A DNA stretch of 64,000 nt from Tetranychus cinnabarinus. Lineage: Eukaryota; Arthropoda; Arachnida; Trombidiformes; Tetranychidae. Positions 22,317-34,262 of this stretch are shown one piece after another. Positions within the stretch are counted from its first letter, which is position 1. Each line of letters starts with the position of its first letter. The stretch lies in contig WHVY01000002.1 of NCBI GenBank assembly GCA_022266195.1, positions 5,595,001 to 5,659,000 of the forward strand. The letters run 5' to 3'. The notes beneath the pieces were generated by a model. It made no database searches and was not told where the DNA came from. It was given only the letters and a program-made list of their open reading frames with translations. A program made the translations under genes and the position numbers.

Positions 22317-23184
22317 ATCGATTGTGACTCAGTCAATGTGCACTTCAGTTCGATATCTATTCACAGTAAATGAAACTTCTCAAGATGTGATAGTGGATAA
22401 AGAACAAATAAGATGCTGTCAATGGGCCGATTGCTTGACGCAAATCACTTGCTTTGCATAACTTATAAGCGTACTAACTAGTTAATGCGTTCGATAATCA
22501 AACTGTTGGTAATGGTTAGTTTACCAATTGTCTCAATGTTCAATGATATCAATTTATAAATTTACAACATTTTTTGAAAAAATATCTTATAATTAGCAGA
22601 ATCAGAAAATCGATGGCAGTTTTTTTGTTCCTCACAGCTTTGATCACCTTTCTTACTTCGAAGAGTGAAAATGAAATGACGAAAAGTCTTAATATTAATT
22701 TTCTTTGTCGAAAGAGGTTTTTTCATCAATCATTACGATCATTAAGCTCTGAAAAATTATTGTTGGGAAAAGTATTGATTGCTTATTATGAAATTTTAAC
22801 TATCAATTAGTTTTCCAATATTGATTTCAATGTTTCTATTTCTATTCTATCATTATTTTACCCAACACATTATTACTAATTAAACTATTATACTTATTAT
22901 ACTTATCATGTCGTCAATTGTGTTTACTACAAATTGAATTTAATGCTTTTCGGTGTTTAATAATTTTAATGTAACATTGTAAGTTAAAATTGAAACTCTT
23001 CGAAATGAGACACAAAAAGCAACATTAATGATGAATGAGCGTTAATAGATGCTGAATAAATGCTGATTCTATTAATATAATTATGTTCATTGCAAAAAAA
23101 CTTCTTCAAAAAAAGTTGCTTAACTGGAATCTACAGAAAATAATCTCAGATTGTTCAATGATTTCTTAGTGAAAATTCAATAAC
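22317..23184. other. Spacer of duplicated DEG/ENaC block
   Basis: No gene seen. Parallels 56517-57340: AATGATATCAATTTATAA, a GAAAGAG ... TTTTTTCATCAATCATTA block and AATCTACAGAAAATA just before the channel gene. A short ORF at 22574-22810 is not kept in the second copy and is not called. Confidence 0.7.
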
Positions 23185-24417
23185 ATGGAAAGGAGAACAA
23201 TATTCGCAACTTCAATTCGAACCTTTTGTCTTGTGATATTCATTTTTCAATTTTATTTGTTAACACGTAATTATCTTCGATTCGATGTTCGTAAAGAAGT
23301 GATAAATTATATTGCAAATGAAATTGAAATTCCAGAAGTTCGATTATTGATTCCATATCAATTTGCGTTTGATCTCAACTTTTTACGAACAAAATATAAG
23401 TCTAGTTTTGATGCCATTTGTCGTAAGTTTTCTGATAAGGACGATTGTGATGGTTATTTAACGAATTCTGTTTTATTTTCCAAATCATTCGGTCACTTAT
23501 TGCCATTATCTGATATCGCCGAGCACTCGTATCCAGTTGAAAGATTCATAAATAAAATTTATTGGTCTGAATCATCAGAAGATCCTTTAGAGACTGGAAA
23601 ATGTAATGTAACTAAAAAAGCTTCAGCTTCATATCTGGTACTCGAGCTTCGTTGTTTGGACTCTTCTGGTTTACCACTTAGAGTATCTCGATCTAAAGCC
23701 GTTGTTTTTAATTCAAACTATTTATTAGATTTTAGTTTGAACGCTACAGTAATGTTGATGAAATTGGTTTATCCAGGAAAAGCATTGGTCGAGGATAGTA
23801 GTCTACATGCTTATACTATTACCAATAAGGGGAAGCTAACATCGTGTGGCGTTCGTTTCACGAAACACACGGAAAACTTGTTGCCTCCTCCGTACAAAAC
23901 AATGTGTAAAAACTATGATCGACGTCAAGTGTTTGAAGATTGTCTTAATCACAACTCTCTCAATCGAACGGGATTGCTTTCCTTTGCAACTGCAGTACCT
24001 TTAGATAAGCACACAAAATTGCATTTCAACTCTCCTTATCTCAATCAAAACAGTTCAGCCCTTGAAATTTACGAGGATTGTCTAGCGCTGGTGACTCAAC
24101 CAAGGTGTAACTCAGTTCGATACTCATTCAAAATGACTACAAATCTTCAGGATACTGCAAGTGGCAATGAACAAATAAAAATCCATTTTATGGCTACATC
24201 TGAACTCGATTCTTTAACTGAGAGTAAACCTGATTTTCCCCTGTTTGATTATCTCATTCTGACTGGCAGTCTATTTGCTACTTGGTTTGGTATCAGCATA
24301 ATGGGTCAATTGCTTTCTGTTAGCCGATTGCTCTGCTTAACCTTTGACAAAAGAAGTGCTGTTGACGTTGAGAGTCTGAATAATGAGCCAGTTACTCGCA
24401 CGAAAGGCTGGTCATAA
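23185..24417 (+). CDS. DEG/ENaC-type ion channel subunit, copy 1
   Basis: Single-exon ORF of 410 aa from ATG 23185. A short N-terminus precedes TM1 at about residues 12-28, a large extracellular loop with about ten cysteines follows, and TM2 lies at about 353-383. The loop has LPPPYKTMCKNY (232-244), like the conserved L-P-x-P-Y ... C ... Y motif of amiloride-sensitive channels. TM2 contains GIS (369-371) in a WFGISIMG context, matching the G-x-S selectivity filter. Such channels form trimers passing Na+ and serve in mechanosensation or chemosensation. The N-terminus is shorter than usual and lacks the HG gating motif. About 90% identical to the copy at 57341 with no indels (42 differences counted by eye). 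Family call fairly sure; ligand unknown. Confidence 0.82.
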   Translation: MERRTIFATSIRTFCLVIFIFQFYLLTRNYLRFDVRKEVINYIANEIEIPEVRLLIPYQFAFDLNFLRTKYKSSFDAICRKFSDKDDCDGYLTNSVLFSKSFGHLLPLSDIAEHSYPVERFINKIYWSESSEDPLETGKCNVTKKASASYLVLELRCLDSSGLPLRVSRSKAVVFNSNYLLDFSLNATVMLMKLVYPGKALVEDSSLHAYTITNKGKLTSCGVRFTKHTENLLPPPYKTMCKNYDRRQVFEDCLNHNSLNRTGLLSFATAVPLDKHTKLHFNSPYLNQNSSALEIYEDCLALVTQPRCNSVRYSFKMTTNLQDTASGNEQIKIHFMATSELDSLTESKPDFPLFDYLILTGSLFATWFGISIMGQLLSVSRLLCLTFDKRSAVDVESLNNEPVTRTKGWS

Positions 24418-24461
24418 CGGATTTGCATTTCTTCTCGTTGATCACGTTAAAGTAAACTTAC

Positions 24462-24640
24462 AACTTCCACACAAGTTAATAAAGATGAAGTAATTATTAT
24501 TGACAAGTTCACAAAAGCTATCTATTGTTACAATGTTAAAACTGAAAATGGAGTTCAATGGGTCGAATCAGTAATTGTCAAAACAGATCTGCTTATGGTC
24601 AAAGAATATCTGATAAGTTTATAACTTTAACTTTAACCCA
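24462..24640 (+). pseudogene. BK relic: end of exon 2, BK16 type
   Basis: Matches BK16 exon 2 around 60750-60930: DEVIIIDKFTKAIYCYNV, then a small deletion in the TDKWSSMG region, GRISNC and RISDKFITLT. It follows the first DEG/ENaC gene just as intact BK16 follows the second. This is the decayed counterpart of BK16 in the duplicated block. Confidence 0.85.
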
Positions 24641-24904
24641 TCGACCCAATGAGTCAATGTAAATTTTGTTAATAAGCTATTATATATTTGTAAACTAGAG
24701 GGCGACTGTGAAAATTTCCTTAAAAGAGAGTCAAAAACGTTTCTGCAAGAGGACACAGTAGTTGAGTGTTTAGCATTTATCGAAACACTAGTATAACTTT
24801 AGTGAGCTTTGAAGAAAGATCATCCAAACTAATCTTTATTGCTTAACTTTATTGTGCATTGTGAGTTATTTCAAGGATTTCGTTGAGTTTGCGTGTGTTC
24901 CAAC

Positions 24905-26674
24905 ATGGATTCAATTGAAGCTACTGACCAACTTACAATAGTTAATCAATCATTGGAATATCGAATTAGTAAAAATCTAATTCGCAAAATACCTTATTTT
25001 GAAAAGATGTTGAGTCATGATTTGAAGGAATCAAAGGAAAACAAAGTTGAACTGGTTTGCGATGAACAAGCTTTCAAAATAATTTTCGATTGGGTTGAAA
25101 GCGATTATACTATGATCTTGATCGAGATGGATAACTTAATGGCTTTGTACGAACTGGCTGATTATTTGGGTTTAGATGGGATTGCGAAAAAGTGTTTCAC
25201 ATATTTTCGTGATAAATTTACAATTGAATATCTTCCAGTTGTTTTACCTCAAGTGACCAAAACAACAAAGTTAATGACCTCTGGTGCTCTTATTGCTTTC
25301 ATTTGCCGTCATTTCTTGAAGATAGCAAACTCATTCACTGAACTGAATGAAAACATTAGGAAAATTTTTTGGTTATATTATCCTATTGAAACGATTGAAT
25401 ATATTTGTGGTTTGGATCTGATGATTAATTCAGAAATTCAAGTTTTCAATGCAATCATTAGTTGGGTCAATTTCAAGATTGATACTAGAAAGTGCCATCT
25501 CAAAGGATTGTTCAAACTAATCCGATGGTGCCATTTGAACGAGGATGATTTTTCTAAAATAAAAGAAAATGAATTGTTCAAATCTTCAGGTTTTGAGCCA
25601 AAACTTTGCTCTCCTCGGAAGGTCGATTGTGAATGTACTTACAATCGAGCCAAGCAAAATTGTTTCGTCATGATTGAGACCTTGGATAGTGGAGATCTAC
25701 TAGTCAAAGTGCTTGACAATAACTTTAAACAACTGGTTAGTCAAGTAATCAAGAAAGATACGTCAATTGCTTCAAATTTTTTCCATGATGAACATGTTTC
25801 TGATATTCTTTTCGATTCTGGAAGAAGAGTTATTCGAATAGACTGGAAACAAAATAAATATAATTGGATTCCACCGCTAGAATCTTATGACGAATTGCAA
25901 AGAAGGATCGCTAGAAGCGTCAAATAGTAAGTAATGATTTTGACTAATTTGCAGGACATTTACCAATCTATTTACAATTAATTTTCATATTTATATTCAT
26001 AGAAACAACATTAATATTACAGCAATATTATGCTCAATCACCGTTATTACTTCAGTCAAATTCATTTTCTATCATCAAATATTTAATTCTAACTTCTATT
26101 TTCTTTTGTGTTTTAGTGGTGGCGAACTTATCGATGAGCCAGAGCTAGAAGACCATTATGGAGATCGATTTTTACTCTTGGAATCGGCTGAAACTTTTGA
26201 TTGATTTGCTTTGAAGGAATACGTTGGTATCAATATTCAATGCCGAACTACGAAATTTATAAAAGGTATACGCCTCAATACAAATGCCAAGCAACTCTTG
26301 CAAACAATAAGATTTACCTGCTGTCAAACAAATCTATATTATACGAGATCAGAAAGACTTGCTATTTAGAGTTTAAACAGACTTGGAGATATTACTTATT
26401 GGATAAGGAATTCAGTTTTGACAATACACTGTTTACCTCAAGTCCCGCTGGTGACAAAATTATCCTGATTAATAATTACACAAGAGATTTTCTTAGTTTC
26501 GACGTTAATACTAAAGTGAAGTCCAAGGGTCAAATGGTATCTTATTCCTCTGCTGGCCAAAAGGATTCCAAACCGTTGTTAACTTTCACTTCAGCTTTTC
26601 TTCCTTTAAACATCATCAGAACTTGCTTGAACTCCAAACCTAACACAGACAGTTTGTTTGCTAGCAATAAATGA
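24905..26674 (+). pseudogene. BK5: BTB-BACK-kelch-like gene, one frameshift in exon 2
   Basis: ATG 24905 (MDSIEATDQLTIVN). Exon 1 at 24905-25926 is fully open, with BTB, a BACK carrying a short insertion (SFTELNENIRKIF) before the conserved YPIETIEYIC, the linker CSPRKVDCECTYNRAKQ, and DEHVSDI ... RIDW. The intron is 25927-26116. In exon 2 one base is missing near 26201 (TTTTGATTGATTTGC; the relic at 38055 keeps TTTTGATATGATTTGC), producing a TGA. The following frame is open to 26674. The other exon-2 motifs survive as FTSSPAGDKIILINN and FDVNTK. A single lesion could also be an assembly error or a segregating null allele. A truncated protein with an intact BTB-BACK part is possible. Confidence 0.82.
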
Positions 26675-28320
26675 ACTTCCATCCTTCATGAACTTACTTG
26701 AGCTCTGAATTTACTCAAATAATAAGTCATTTCTTTAAAGCTGTAAACTACTTTAAAGTGGCTTACTTTAATTACTATAATTCAACAAAAAACCATTTGA
26801 ATTTACCTTTTCTCTTGTATTCAAACTATTTAAAAATATATGGTATATTAATAAAATGGATAATTACTTATAAAGTTGCTTATTCGAACATTATAATATT
26901 GTCCAAATGATGGCGTGTTCCATCGTTCATTCGTGTCCCACTCTAGTCTTTGTGGTTACATTGTTTTCAATAATTTTATTTGATTTTGAGTTCGTTTTCT
27001 CAGAAAAATATTCTGGCCATTTTTAAGTCTTGTGAAAATTTTTAATAACCAGTCCCATCGTATGATCTTAATTGTTTACCACCAGTAGTTGAAAATTCAG
27101 GATCTGCCTTTTTGTTCGCATTTTATTACTTGTCAGCAGAATAAATAAGCTATCACTTACATGCCAAAATATAACGAGAATTATGTTGCACGATTCTTTT
27201 TGTGTAAGCTAATAAATTAGCGATCTAAGTTTCAATTTTCAACCAATCAGTGATTTTTGACTGTGGACTTTGTCCAAATAACTGTTAAGTTATTTGTCAA
27301 TAGATGCCGACTGAGAAAAATTGCTTTAACTGTAATCTTTAGTGTTATTTGAGCAAGGAAACAACTAGTGACTTAAAGTTAGAAAGGATAACAAAAAAAG
27401 TCATTTGAATACATTGAGGTCTGACAAAGGGGTTTGACTGGTTATTAATTTTCAATGCGATATCCAATAGCATTAAAAACCATTCTTTTCTTTTACATCT
27501 TTTAGGCCATGATTCCATTTCTCGATGTACTTTGCATTTCAAAGGAATGACCTTGATATCTTGATTCATGACATTTTTTGAGCTCGAGCAAGTTCGTGTA
27601 AGAGGAAAAAAATAATTCCCATTGCGTAGAAACCAATTTTAATTTGTTTTGATTTCTCGATTGAGAAACTGATTTCATCTCTTAAACGCCCCTTTACTGC
27701 ACGAACTTTAGTTACACCCTGTAAATTGGTACACTTGCTAAATCAGAAAAGTGTGATTAACTTGTACTAAAGAAATAAGATTTGAAGTCGCTTAATATGA
27801 TTAAAAACCCTTTGGATAAATAAAGACTAGGCTGAATGATGCCATGGTGTCAAAAGTGTTCAAATGTATTTTTTGTCAACCTGATTAAAGAGTTTACGCA
27901 TTTAAAATAAATTTTCATCAGAAGAGTAAAACTTGACCAGAAGATATTACTTTGATCGATTAATGATCATCAGACGAAACTACTTGGATCGAATAATTTA
28001 CAGTTCCCCTCTCGGCTCCGACTCAGTTCTTAAACATTTGCAATTGTTAGTATTGTCAACTACCCCATACAGGTTAAATGTGCAAATCTTTCACAGATTC
28101 TATCATCTAAAGATTTTATAAAGATTTTATAACCTACTCTATTCAAATCCTCTGTGAAAATTTGTTACTTTTAACTTTTTTATAATTTCTTTTTATCCTC
28201 AAAGCTAACTGAGCTTATTAAGAGCCACATTTGCCCCAAATCTTTCAAATCAGATTGTGCTGCATTTTCATTGTATTGTGTCACTGAAAAATTATCTCAA
28301 TTAAGGATTGTGTATCAAGT
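26675..28320. other. Intergenic between BK5 and BK6
   Basis: No gene supported. The first ~280 bp parallel the flank after the BK5-type relic (39232-39520, both with GATGGCGTGTT and CGTGTCCCA). The last ~420 bp parallel the BK10 upstream region (TTGACCAGAAGATATTACTT, ACAGTTCCCCTCTCGGCTCC). The middle holds short ORFs without recognisable motifs. Confidence 0.6.
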
Positions 28321-30028
28321 ATGAATCCAACAGCAACTGATGACCAAATAACAATAGTGAATCGATCAAAGGAACATCGAATCAGTAAAAAGCTGATTCT
28401 TAAAATACCTTATTTTAAAAAGATGTTACGCTATGGTTCAAAGAGATCAAAAGAAAACAAAGTTGAACTGGATTTTGATGAACAAACTCTAGAATCATTT
28501 CTGGATTGGATTGAACTCGGTTATATCTTCGTCGAGATGAAAAACGTGATAAATATGTTGGGTATTCTTAAACATTTTGGTATTTTATATCTAAACAAAT
28601 TTGAACTTTACTGTGAAACTTATTTTCATAATAATTTTAAAACTGAACATCTTCCAATTGTTTTACCTCAAGTGACTTCAACATCTAAATTGATCAATTC
28701 TGGTGCTTTAAATGCCTTCTTATGTCATCATTTCTCAAAAATAACAAACACAACTGTTTGGTTGGATTATCCCGTTGAAATAATCAAATACATATGTAAT
28801 TTGGAAGTGATGATACATTCAGAAATCCAAGTTTTTGAGGCAATTCTTAGATGGGTGAATCACAATCCTGAGTCTAGAAAGTGTTACCTTGACGGATTGT
28901 TAAATCATGTCCGATGGTGCTATTTGGAAGCTAAGGATTTGGCTATAATTGAGGAAAATGAATTTTTTAAGGCTTCAGGCTTCAAACCAATAATTTGCTC
29001 CTCAAGAAAGCTCAATTGTGATTGTGGCCGCAACCGAACTGATCAAAATTATTTCATCATGATTGAGAAATTGCCTGATTCACTTTTGCGAATAAAAGTA
29101 CTGGACAATAATCTTCTGCCATTGTTCATTCGCATAATGGAACCTGACTCATCATTGCCTTCACATATTTTGCATGATGAACTTATTTCTGATATATTTT
29201 TCGGGTTTGGAGAGATTATTCGAGTTGATTGGAATCGGAATAAATGCAAATACCTTTATCAGTCTCGAGATTCTTATGCTGAAAACACTCTCAAGAGTAT
29301 TTATGGAAAGGACGGGTGGGTAATTTATTCTTATTTAATATTTATATGATTTCCTGGAGGCACCTGTTTAAAGTAACACATAATCAGCCCGTTTATTTCA
29401 AAATAAAACGGATTATTTTTTTATTCATTAAAAGACATGAAATCAATCAAAATTTGCCGCTCTTTATTCAATATTAATAATTTCAAATTTTTTTCCAATT
29501 AGGCATAAAATCGAAGATTATTGCTGTTGGGATGGATTCCTTGAAGCCAATGAAAGATGTATTTTGATTAAATCAAGTTCCCAATCGGTGCGGTATTGGC
29601 CCAAACACACTGCCGAGGATACTAAGATTTTTTCCGATGAATGTCATCAAGTTTCCCTCGCAACCGTTCTGGGTAATAATATTTACCTGTTGAATAAAAA
29701 ACTTGAATTTATTCAGTCTGACATCTATTTCCAAAATTGTGTGACTTTTGATACACATATCGATAAATCAATAGATAGATACAGAAAAATCTCTAACTAT
29801 TTCATTCTTACCTCAAAACAATCTAATGGTGATAAGGTTATTTTAATTGATAAGTATGCAAGAGATGCTCGCTGTTTCAATGTCAAAACTAAAGAATGGA
29901 GTTCGATTAATCATATAATTTATCCTAGCAGTGATTCTAATGCTGGAGAAAAGGAATTTTGTGAACTGTTCACTTTCACCTCAGGATTTCTATCGAGGGA
30001 CACTATAAGACTTTGTACGCCTCATTAA
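28321..30028 (+). CDS. BK6: BTB-BACK-kelch-like protein, intact
   Basis: Exons 28321-29315 and 29503-30028; intron GTGGGT ... TTAG, phase 2; 506 aa. BTB starts DDQITIVNRSKEHRISKKL. The mid-BTB segment VEMKNVINMLGILKHFGI differs from the usual IEMDYVI..CN..DYFGI. BACK keeps YPVEIIKYICNLE. The linker CSSRKLNCDCGRNRTDQNYF has all three cysteines. DEHVSDI reads DELISDI and IRIDW reads IRVDW. Exon 2 has LTSKQSNGDKVILID and FNVKTKEWSSI and ends RLCTPH. Partner copy is BK10 in the duplicated BK6-BK7/BK10-BK11 block. Confidence 0.88.
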
Positions 30029-30549
30029 GATCAAGGTGTCTTTTAAGTGACTTGATCATGGAAGCACTGAACTCATTTAATATTACATATACAGTTATTT
30101 AAATTTTTTTCTCCATTAAATGCATCTTTTAATTTAAATAAAAACGATTCATAATTCATTAAAGATCGAGATGATCAATAGACAAGAAAAGTAAATTTCT
30201 GCAGGCCTTAACGCAAGTTGAACATAAGACTTTCATAAGCTCTTCGTAGTCTCAAGTTTTGTTCAATAAAGCTAAACGCAAAAATGCAAGATATTCATAC
30301 ACAATGTATAAAGTTATTAATTATGGTTTTTGACATCCTCCTTTAGTGCAAAAGTTTGGGAAAATTCATTTGAATTCAAAATTACATTTTAATTTATAAG
30401 AGGTCTCAATACATTCATTTCAATGGTGCAACGGTCAATAATTAAAAAATTAGAGAAATGGGAAAATATAATATTAAAACTGAATTGAGAGTGCGCGTTC
30501 ACTGATTGTCACACTACGAATAGGCTTGTTCAACCACTTTACATTAGAT
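30029..30549. other. BK6-BK7 intergenic
   Basis: No gene seen. Blocks match the BK10-BK11 spacer (44704-45692), for example GAATTGAGAGTGCGCGTTC at about 30483 against GAATTGAGGTTGCGCGTTC near 45414. Confidence 0.55.
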
Positions 30550-30764
30550 AAGATACCGAAGCCAGTCTGGTAATGCTGTACTGGCTGAAAACTGTTAAAA
30601 TTGACTTGCAACTGACTGAAAGCTAGCTGCTACTAGCTTAGTTAGCTTGGAGCGAAGTCGACTCGCTAGCTAGCTAACTTTAAGCCACTTCAGCCAACTT
30701 ATCTACTGGCTTCAGCCAATATTGCTGATATCTGGCTGGCTTGATTTTCACTGGTTTCGGTATG
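30550..30764. mobile_element. Foldback MITE with 10-bp target duplication
   Basis: The ends are inverted: ATACCGAAGCCAGT near 30553 and ACTGGTTTCGGTAT near 30750-30763. GGCTGAA and TAGTTAGC/GCTAGCTAAC blocks mirror each other inward. The flank TACATTAGAT is duplicated at 30540-30549 and 30765-30774. A 9-10-bp duplication is typical of Mutator-like elements. The matching spacer before BK11 lacks the insert. About 215 bp, no coding capacity. Confidence 0.75.
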
Positions 30765-30945
30765 TACATTAGATTAGTTTGAATTTAAATTATTATCTTA
30801 TGTATTGTTGGTGTCTTTCAGACAGGATAGTTTGCATAACTGACTCAATGAAGCTTAACTGTTAACTTTAATTTCAAGTTGTAAGATACTTCAAACTATT
30901 CATATCATAGGTTTTTTGTTTTTGAATCTCTATTTGTGCTCAACT

Positions 30946-32694
30946 ATGGATGCATTGAAAATTGAAGACCAACTGACAATTGTGAATAGATCAGTGGAAT
31001 ATCGTATTAGTAAAAAATTACTTCGTAAAATACCTTATTTTAAAAGGATGTTGAGCCATGATACAAAGGAATCAAAAGAAAACAAAGTTGAACTGGATTT
31101 TGATGAAAAGGCTATAGAAGCGGTTTTTGCTTGGATAAAAATTGGTAAAATTTCCATCAAAATGGATTATGTGATAGCGCTTTGCGACATTCTCGATTAT
31201 TTTGGAATGCCAGATTCTTGCATAGCTGTATGTGTTAAATACTTTCACAATAAGTTTACTATTGCTCATCTTCCCATTATTATACCTAAAGTGACATCAA
31301 CATCTAAATTGATCAATTCAGGATCTCTCAATGCTTTCATCTGTCGCTATTTCACCAAGATAGCAAACGCAAATGTATGGTTAAATTATCCTCTTGAAAC
31401 AATTGAGTACATTTGCAAGCTTGACTTAATGGTTCATTCAGAAATGCAAGTCTTTGAAGCAATCATGAGATGGGTCACGTTCGAGTGTGATTCTAGAAAG
31501 AAATTTGTCGAAGTATTGTTAAAGTTGGTCAGATGGTGCCATTTAAAGGATGAAGATTTATCTAAATCAATGGAAAATGAATTGGTCAAATCTTTGGAAT
31601 TTAATCCAAAGTTTTGTTCAGATGACAAAGTTGATTGTCATTGTAATTCAAATCGGACTCAACAAGAATATTTTGTTATGATTGAAGAATATTGGCATAG
31701 ATCTAATGATATTCGTATCACAGTACTTGCGAATGATTTACAGCCATTGTTTAATCGAATACTCAAATTGGACCAATCGCTGCCAGAACACATTATGCAT
31801 GATGAACATATTTCTGATATAATAATAATATTTTTGGTACAATATGCGTTATATGAGTATACTGAACAGAAAATTATTCGAATTGATTGGAGGCATAATA
31901 AATATCGTTGGCTTTATTTCTCGCCCTATTCTGATAATCTTCTTAAATGTATTTCAATAGATACTAAGTAAGTAATTAATCATTGTATTGTTAATCTCAA
32001 TCTTCATACTCAAATGATCAACTCGACATCACTTAATTACAGCAAATTTTATTTTATCTGTCGTATCTGTGTTGCTCATTCAGAGTATCAATTTTGTTAA
32101 CGTCTCTCTTTATTATTATAACTTTAATAATTCTAAAAACATTTATTTTTACATTTCAGTGGAGGAAACTTCAAGGTGAACGTGCTATTCAATCAAGACT
32201 ATAGATATAAACATGCACTTCTAGAAGCTAAAGACAAGTTTATTTTGATCAACAAAGACGAAAATTATTTATATTATCGGTCCAAACCAACTGCTGTAGA
32301 AACTAGTATTTTTGATCTTATGACAAATTTGTACACTATTCACAAGGAAACTGTTTTGGATAACAAAATTTACATGTTAACAGATTCTAAATTTATCGAA
32401 ATTGACATTGATGAAATTGATCGCAATCGCAAGTTTAAGGTGATTGAACTTCCGGCATTCAAGAAGTATTCGAACTTGAAAAAATTACATTTAACATCAA
32501 AGCAAGCTAATGATGATCGTGTCATTTTGTTTGATGGATCTGAAAAAAATTTCTATTCTCTCAATGTCAACACTCGACAATGGAGCTCAATCGGACAAAT
32601 AATGTACTGCAACTTTTTTGGTAACCGGAATAAAACAAAGCTAATAAGTTTCACCTCAGCTTTCTTATCAGTTGACATCATCGACTTTGCTTGA
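30946..32694 (+). CDS. BK7: BTB-BACK-kelch-like protein, intact
   Basis: Exons 30946-31967 and 32160-32694; intron GTAAGT ... TTTCAG, phase 2; 518 aa. The start is ATG in CAACTATGG (MDALKIEDQLTIVN), not the in-frame codon 30 bases earlier. BTB ~5-105, BACK with YPLETIEYICKLDLM, linker CSDDKVDCHCNSNRTQQEYF, then an EEYWHRSNDIRI segment typical of this subgroup. Between DEHISDI and IRIDW there is an insertion (about 10 residues, IIIFLVQYALYEY) not found in BK11. Exon 2: LTSKQANDDRVILFDGS, LNVNTRQWSSIG, end IIDFA. Partner copy is BK11. Confidence 0.88.
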
Positions 32695-33117
32695 ACGTAA
32701 ATAAAACTCGATAATTTGGTTCTTTTGAGAATCTTTTAATCATTCTCAAACTAGAAACACTCAATTGTACTCAATCCTGTTGTCTTTTGAACTCACATTA
32801 AGAAGCATGTAAACATTTGATTGATAATAAAATGTTCTCTGTTTCTCTATTACCAGTCAGAAATCGAAATCAGTCGAATCATTTCACCAGGAAAGCAGAC
32901 TCGACGATGAGCTTATTACATTAGCTCTGTACTTTTAAAGCACATAATTTTCGAACGTCTTGAATTGTGCATATTTCTTTCTTTTTTGAACATTTTAGTT
33001 CAAAGCATGACAATGAGGATGCCCGAAGGCTACATAGCTATTATTCACTGCATACTTTCGGAAGTTCACTTCTCAGAGCCAATGAGAAGTTAATTTTGAT
33101 TCTCAGTCAAGATGGTA

Positions 33118-34262
33118 CTGGGTGACAAATGGGGTATGACTTTTTTGAGTATATCATTATTTTTTTTAATTTTGGGTCAATCCATACATGTTGTACATCA
33201 AATTGTAGCTGAATAGTTAGAGCTAAGTATAAACATGTTCAAAATGATTTCCTGATGAGTTTGAACAATATTCTAGTCGCCTAACAAATGATGAATAAAC
33301 ATTGTTCAGCATCTCATCGTCAACTTGAGCTAATTTGTTTTTGATTGCCTTCTCGAGGTCATTTAGGGTTTTCGGTGAATCTCTATAGACACCGTCTTTC
33401 AAAAAGCCCCATAAGAAAAAATCACAAGGATTTAAATCCGGACTGTATGGAGGCCATTCAATCCCACCACCACAAAATTTGGGTATCCCAAACCAATGAC
33501 ATTATTGCCAAACTTGCGATGGAGTGTTTCAAAAACTTCCCTGGTTCGATGTGGTGTGGCGCCATCCTGCATAAACCAGCTATCTCTTGCAATTCTTGAT
33601 CGTGTGCACCATGGGAAAAACACCCTATTAAGCAAATGGTTATAAGTTTCTCCCGTGACGTTTTCTCTGGTGAAATGGATGCAAAACTTGTTCCTTGTTA
33701 TTGCAGCCCATGCTGTGAGGCGTTGTGGATGCGCTGATTTCGATTGCATGAAGACTGGAGGCTGTGTTCCCCAATACCGATAATTTTGTTTATTCACATA
33801 TCCATCGAGATGGAAGTGAGCCTCGTCGCTGAATATTATTTTATCGACATCCAATTCTTCATTCTCTATCATAGAGTAAACTTTTTCACAAAATTCCTTG
33901 CGTTTTGCCATGGCAGCCTCAGTCAACTTTTGATGGATGGAAATTTTGTATGGGAACATTTTCAAAAATCTACGCATAATTAGGCGTAATGTCTCGCGAT
34001 TTAAACCAAGTTTATCTTCATTTTGCGTATTGCTTCGGCTTTACTTTTTCCATTAACATAATAAAATTCGATTAAATCAATTTTTTGTTGAACAAAGGAA
34101 TCTGCCATATTTTATGGAGCACACTGTATATGCGGAAATTTTTTGGTGCAAACAAAGCTTCAACTATTTCCGTTTCCGATGGTATATAGTTGAAGAGGTC
34201 ACCACTTATTCCTTAGCAACTAGCCTTGTACTCAAAAAAGTCATACCCCATTTGTCACCCAG
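33118..34262 (-). mobile_element. Tc1/mariner-type element
   Basis: Terminal inverted repeats of about 35 bp start CTGGGTGACAAATGGGG and are the same at both ends as read. The TA target is duplicated at 33116-33117 and 34263-34264. One damaged transposase lies on the minus strand. Intact-looking ends suggest it could still be moved by an active relative. Confidence 0.95.
33223..34108 (-). pseudogene. Mariner-type transposase, internally deleted
   Basis: On the minus strand the reading starts MADSFVQQKIDLIEFYYVNG at 34108, stops soon after KMKINLV, and resumes about 33977 with the catalytic core. Most of the helix-turn-helix DNA-binding part is therefore missing. The core has FSDEAHFHLDGYV (first Asp) and FMQDGATPHRT (second Asp). 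A frameshift near 33490 precedes PPYSPDLNPCDFFLWG (third Asp). The last stop is at 33223-33225. The deletion and the frameshift make it inactive. Confidence 0.9.

Noticed and set aside
22574..22810. 78-codon ORF before the first DEG/ENaC gene
   Set aside because: The duplicated spacer at 56517-57340 does not preserve the frame.
27345..27569. 74-codon minus-strand ORF between BK5 and BK6
   Set aside because: No recognisable motif, signal or duplicate; length expected by chance.
33345..33599. Plus-strand ORF in the mariner element
   Set aside because: Antisense shadow of the transposase, which carries the catalytic motifs on the minus strand.
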